Positions 6,266 to 10,201 of a stretch of DNA of 10,201 bases are shown here, one piece after another. The stretch's first letter is position 1. Each line of letters starts with the position of its first letter. This stretch comes from Bondarzewia mesenterica. Its lineage: Eukaryota; Basidiomycota; Agaricomycetes; Russulales; Bondarzewiaceae. The translations under genes and the position numbers were made by a program. The notes under the pieces are model-generated. The model ran no database searches, was not told where the DNA came from, and saw only the letters and a program-made list of their open reading frames with translations. Location: NCBI GenBank assembly GCA_004802705.1, contig SGPL01000684.1, positions 5,369 through 15,569 of the forward strand, written 5' to 3'.

Positions 6266-8610
6266 GATAACTACTCCACATGACAGCAAAAACTAGTGGG
6301 CATCTACTGTGCTTAGCACATACAACAAGGGCTCAATGATGATAGTCATAAATTACTGTGATATATAAATGTCAATTATGCATTGTAATTATAAAAGAGC
6401 AGTACTTACATTCATCAACGTGCAAGAACCCTCTTATTCATGATAAAGGTCACCCATGAACTCATTCAAATGGATTAATATGAAGATAAAAATATAGTTG
6501 ACTAATAAATTGATCAAAAAACATCAGTTTATTTCAAAATAATGAGTAGAAAAATAAAAAAAACTTTACTTTTTAAGCTTCTTAGTTAAACTGACTATGC
6601 ATATTGCCTAAACACTTAAAGATGCAAGGTTCAGTTTTATATTCAAATTAAATTCAACATCTTCCATAACAAGAATTATCCCAATTGGATAGAATAGTAT
6701 TAGTAGATCTGTGGCAACAGTTATAGAATTATCACATGCATTAATACTGTTAAGGCAAAAATGAATGATGATAAAAGGGTGAACAGATAAGTGAGATATN
6801 ATAAATAATTGAGGATGGCCTATAATACGAAGACTACTGGAATATCACTTTTTNNTCATATTAAGGTAGTAAAAGACTCTCTAATTAAAAAANAAAATTA
6901 AGCAAACATTACATCCAGTAAAAACAGTATAGACTTATGAGGTAAGGCTGAGGAGATTTAGTGCATGCTTGTGCATAACAGTGAGGATATATNAAAACNA
7001 CATCTGCATTCAGTATCTTTAGAAACTGAATATACACCATATAAATTATGNGAGAGCAGCTGCTACAATCTATGAAACATTTGTCATTATAGCAGATGTA
7101 GTGCCACTAGATGAGTTGTCAGCAGACTGAGAATATTAATTAAAAAAAAAAACCATATTAAAAATATAACTGTTATTCAAGTGAATCAGCACTTGAGTTT
7201 TCTACTGCTGGTGCTGTCAAAAATATGTTCACCACTATAGAAGCCTTAAAGAGGGTTTTTACTCTGGAAGATAATCTCTTCAGTTGTACAAAGGAAAACT
7301 TAGTTTTAAAAAGAGCATGAATAGTAAGATATAAAATGAGTGCTATTTTCAGATTATACCTTGATAACTATCTATATGAACTTCTTCTCAGCATCTTGGA
7401 CAGCCATTGTGGCTAATACTACTCTAAATAGGCTTTTGTGGAGCATGTTGCTGCCAATATATTTCTTTACAGTTTGCTTTATTCTGAGCATAATTATAAT
7501 GAATAAATAAAAATATATGAGAAGATTACAATGGCAACTAAATGAAGTGGAGGTTGTAGTTAAAATTGAATTTTTATGTAACATTAATATTGAGAGAATT
7601 ACAGAGCCATATGATGCATTATTGCATTATGTTGAGCTACTTAGTCTTCTAATGTAGTTGGCAAAAATACAATCTATTATCTATTATGCATGTACATCAT
7701 ATTTTTTTACCAAAATAAAAGCATAAGACATTGCACGTTTGATTGTACAGAAACCTGAGGGTATTCACGATAGCTAATGTTAAATAAGCAGACAAATAGT
7801 GAGTGCAAAATAAATAAAAAAGGAGTGAAGGTATTAAAGAGACAGATAATGCTAGCAGCTAAAGGAAAGAAATAGAAGTAGGACTAGAGTGACTCTATAG
7901 ATGTATACATGTGAGGCAAAATATGACTTATGCTCACACAAATGAGCTTACTTTGAGTAAGAGTGTATCTACATGAGGTGAGGCTGCATCTATGAGTGAC
8001 ACTGCTATTATTAGCTATCATATTTAAGCAACTGAATAAAGCCATTTTGATGCTATTTAGTAAGAGCGAGGGCTACATGCTCATATTATTGCTAAATATA
8101 GCAGTATTGTTATAGCCATTAGGCATCAACACAATGCTGCTTGAGCAAAAGCACTAAACTGCTTGCTCAGACTGTGAGTCTATTGAAGAGTTACTAATAT
8201 TAGTAGGTTAGTATTGTGCTTAAATTGAATGAGGACAAGTTGTAGTTGCTATAATTGCTCTAGATGGATATAATTAGAGAAGTGATAGTGGTGTTGTTAA
8301 CTAAAAAAATGAAAGCACATGAGGTTAGTGATGTTATCAAATTAGAAGGAAGCTTTAAGGGCCATGAAAATGCCTAAGTGAGTGATATTGCTGGGCTCAC
8401 TTTTTTTTTTGAAAGATTGATATAAAAAAAAGTATGGGCACTGTAAGCATATCTATATATATGTAAAAGAGAGAGACCCATAAGTGCTACTAAAAACAAA
8501 AAGCACACAAAAACCCAATCAATAAGTATCTACTTCTGTAGGAGATTAATTAAAAATATGAGACACTATATCTTATGAAGTTTTATATACCTGATCTCTT
8601 GTCTCATCTC

Positions 8611-8847
8611 TTACTGTCTACTCAACAGATAGCTGTTTATTGGTGATAGTATTCTGTTTTTATCCTCTATTGCCAAGTACTGTTGATAAAGACTTACATC
8701 TATGCAGACTGGACACAAATATAGATAAACTTGACCCTCTATAGAAATCCCACTATCATCTTGACTACTTTTACTAGACTTATTGCTAGATTGACTACCT
8801 CTACTAGATTTACCACTACTACTAATATAACTGCCACTGTCATGCAT
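8611..8847 (-). CDS. Small serine-rich hypothetical ORF, 78 aa (doubtful)
   Basis: The frame runs from ATG at 8847 to TAA at 8611. Residues 5-33 are Ser/Gly/Lys-rich (SSSGKSSRGSQSSNKSSKSS), partly produced by a two-copy 30-bp DNA repeat. The rest reads VYLYLCPVCIDVSLYQQYL and resembles nothing I recognise. It is the longest open frame in this AT-rich block and could be one decayed exon of an old transposon gene; a splice-donor-like GTATAT follows shortly after the stop. It is weak evidence for a real gene. Confidence 0.15.
   Translation of the reverse strand: MHDSGSYISSSGKSSRGSQSSNKSSKSSQDDSGISIEGQVYLYLCPVCIDVSLYQQYLAIEDKNRILSPINSYLLSRQ
8761..8820. repeat. Two-copy 30-bp imperfect tandem repeat
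   Basis: 8761-8790 and 8791-8820 both begin TTGACTAC(T/C)T and continue TACTAGA(C/T)T before diverging. On the - strand they encode the Ser-rich part of the 78-codon frame. Confidence 0.45.
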
Positions 8848-9659
8848 AGAAATTGTTCTAAATGTAATTCATCATTTAGTATCAGAATGCACAATATTCT
8901 TAAATGTAGAATAATGTAAGACTCTAAAAAACTAAAGATTCAATAATAAGTTCATAATCAATTTTTAGGCATAAGTATGAAATGCTCTAAGATAAAAGAT
9001 AACTAGATCCATAAAATAGACTTATCACATTAACAGCTAAGATCAAAAAGAATGAAGATGCCTGAAAGAAGTCTGATAAAAGTCTGCATGATAATACAAG
9101 ACACACCTATAAAGTTAACTGTTATATGTCTCACCCCTTCATCAGCTTCTCCTCCTTCTCTTCTAACTCATATTCTCATGTCTGGACCTTAGATCTTTAT
9201 ACTACTATCTCTTATTGGCTATCTGCCACTATACACACTTTCATCCTCAGCATTTATTGTAGGCATCATTACCTTAGAACTGCTATCTCATTGGTCAGTC
9301 GACTTTATATGTGCTGATTAATTAATATTTATGCACCTCTCTATCACACTCCCATCAGTGGAAGCAATGAACTTTCATATTCCCATTTGATTTTTATCTG
9401 ATCCACTATACACTGTTTGACCATTCTCTACCCTCACTGTTTTCCTTCTGAGCAATAGCTGGCTCACTTTTTATCTTGCTAATATCATATATGTTAAGCT
9501 GTTTTAGATTTATTTGATAGCTGACAGCAGCTGTACCCTCCTGCTGGCTCCATTCAGTGAGGAGTTTAGTGTTGGTTGCCGAGGTCAGCTCAGCAAACAC
9601 TTCTTCACTGTCAGTGAATGCAGCCTTCATCTTCACATACTTCTTCCAAATGGATAGGA

Positions 9660-9715
9660 CTGGGAATAAATAAATAAATTTAAGTCACATCATATAATAT
9701 AAAGAGAAAACTCAC
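9660..9715 (-). other. Intron 2 of the KDZ remnant (56 nt)
   Basis: Donor GTGAGT starts at 9715, a TGACTTAA branch-like motif lies in the middle and TTATTCCCAG ends at 9660. The two exon frames differ and are joined correctly by removing 56 nt, giving ILSIWKKY after the DSNQKK region. Confidence 0.6.
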
Positions 9716-10107
9716 TGATTCAGATCTATTTTTTCTGGTTAGAATCTAACATATAGGCACTTAGTGTCTCTCACTGATGTGAGATAACTATAGTCCTGAT
9801 GCTGCCCAAAATCTAGTTTAGAGGTGCCCAAAGGGTTTTTATAACTTTCTCATTCACCTGTGCTGCCCCTTTAATGAATCCTAGATAGAACTGATAGAAA
9901 TATTAGTTTTAATGACCATGGATGTGCCACACACTGATGCCTTTCACAATCTCTAAGTCTTCTAACATGGTCAGGTACTGGCTCTCAACAAAGCATCAGT
10001 GAAAGTGAATTCCATATTGACACATGATGTTATATATAATGAGAGTTTGTAGGATGTTACTAAGGGTTTTGAGGGCTCCATTAAGGAGATAATTTATATT
10101 CATTTAT

Positions 10108-10155
10108 TTGTAATCAGGGTTAGCATCTCACTGAGACTAGTGTCTGACCCCTCAC
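10108..10155 (-). other. Intron 1 of the KDZ remnant (48 nt), acceptor decayed AG to AA
   Basis: Donor GTGAGG starts at 10155, branch-like GCTAAC lies at 10124-10119, and the 3' end is TTACAA at 10108, where TTACAG is expected. Removal joins KGER to (Q)MNINY in phase, as in the family. Confidence 0.5.
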
Positions 10156-10201
10156 CTCTCACCCTTCTAAAAGTTGACTATCATATAAAGACAGAAGCAG
10201 T

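Larger units (their letters stand above)
6266..9389. other. AT-rich, CpG-depleted block without a recognisable gene
   Basis: Composition changes sharply at about 6266: G+C drops to roughly one third and I find only about five CpG here by eye. No frame exceeds 78 codons. Runs of A and T (7142-7152, 8401-8410) and scattered Ns (about 6800-7052) are present. Two weak coding-like traces exist. At 7372-7584 a 70-codon - strand frame starting at ATG 7584 reads GSNMLHKSLFRVVLATMAVQ. The + strand over about 7187-7503 is also readable for about 105 codons with only a few stops, each derivable from CAA, CAG or CGA. At 8320-8400 a + frame reads HEVSDVIKLEG and FKGHENA before a stop. On the - strand, GAATGTAAGTACT at about 6414 looks like a splice donor. 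I match none of these to a family. The block is most likely old transposon sequence heavily changed by C-to-T mutation. Confidence 0.6.
9390..10201 (-). pseudogene. KDZ-type (Kyakuja-Dileera-Zisupton) transposase, C-terminal part, degenerate; runs off the window
   Basis: Read right to left, three exon remnants resemble the KDZ transposases common in agaricomycete genomes. Exon remnant 10201-10156 reads CFCLYMIVNF, stop, KGER, matching the conserved VDFQKGERQ region. Exon remnant 10107-9716 reads MNINYLLNGALK, IIYNIMCQYGIHF (the YDIxCQ motif), ISVWHIHGH and GFIKGAAQVNEKVIKTLWAPLN (in pieces; the GxxQVxxxxxxxLWxPLN motif). Exon remnant 9659-9390 reads IWKKYVKMKAAF, LNIYDISKIK, and SV-stop-WI past the first stop at 9406. 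Apart from the two introns I need no frameshift. Stops occur among others at 10169, 10106, 9998, 9911, 9905 and 9406, and most fit C-to-T change of a family CAA, CAG or CGA codon. The N-terminal part, including the CxC zinc-binding region, would lie beyond 10201. The family moves a DNA transposon by cut-and-paste; this copy is long dead. Confidence 0.72.

Noticed and set aside
9126..9317. 63-codon + strand frame
   Set aside because: It is short, AT-biased and Ser/Tyr/Phe-rich, without motifs, just downstream of the KDZ remnant on the other strand; it is likely chance.

Overview
The window looks like a repeat-rich, silenced stretch of a filamentous basidiomycete genome, probably an agaricomycete. 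Three things point there: a DIRS-order (Ngaro-like) retrotransposon whose RT, RNase H and tyrosine recombinase motifs match the type common in mushroom-forming fungi; a Kyakuja-Dileera-Zisupton (KDZ) transposase remnant; and very short spliceosomal introns of 48, 56 and 81 nt. I see no intact host gene. Single Ns scattered over 1-373 and about 6800-7052 mark low-quality consensus.

Left part (1-2453, + strand) is the 3' half of a DIRS-type element. Frame 2 (2-1186) carries the end of the reverse transcriptase and an RNase H domain with all four acidic residues, broken by four definite stops. Frame 3 (1272-2453) carries the tyrosine recombinase (YR), open from 1401 to 2453. The YR holds an 81-nt GT-AG intron that is a multiple of three and stop-free. 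Its nucleophilic tyrosine is present, but both catalytic arginine positions are changed (K and Q), so it is probably inactive.

Middle (2542-6265) is a tandem array with a 1699-1700 bp period: two complete units and a third cut after about 325 bp. The layout is R-M-R-M-R, with R about 325 bp and M about 1375 bp. Lying directly behind a YR gene, this fits the B1-A2-B2 split direct repeats of Ngaro/DIRS elements plus one extra A-B unit. Each M holds a gag-position reading frame (open in unit 1, broken in unit 2) and a pyrimidine-rich, promoter-like tract. R holds a 9-bp-stem hairpin.

Right part (6266-10201) is AT-rich and has almost no CpG (about seven in 3.9 kb by eye). Its last 0.8 kb on the - strand is the C-terminal part of a KDZ transposase gene with two recognisable introns; its stops are mostly explained by C-to-T change of CAA, CAG or CGA codons. 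I could not identify 6266-9389. CpG count falls along the three R copies (20, 15, 8 by eye) toward this block, and most of the decay in the window is C-to-T or G-to-A, as expected from cytosine methylation with deamination or a RIP-like process.
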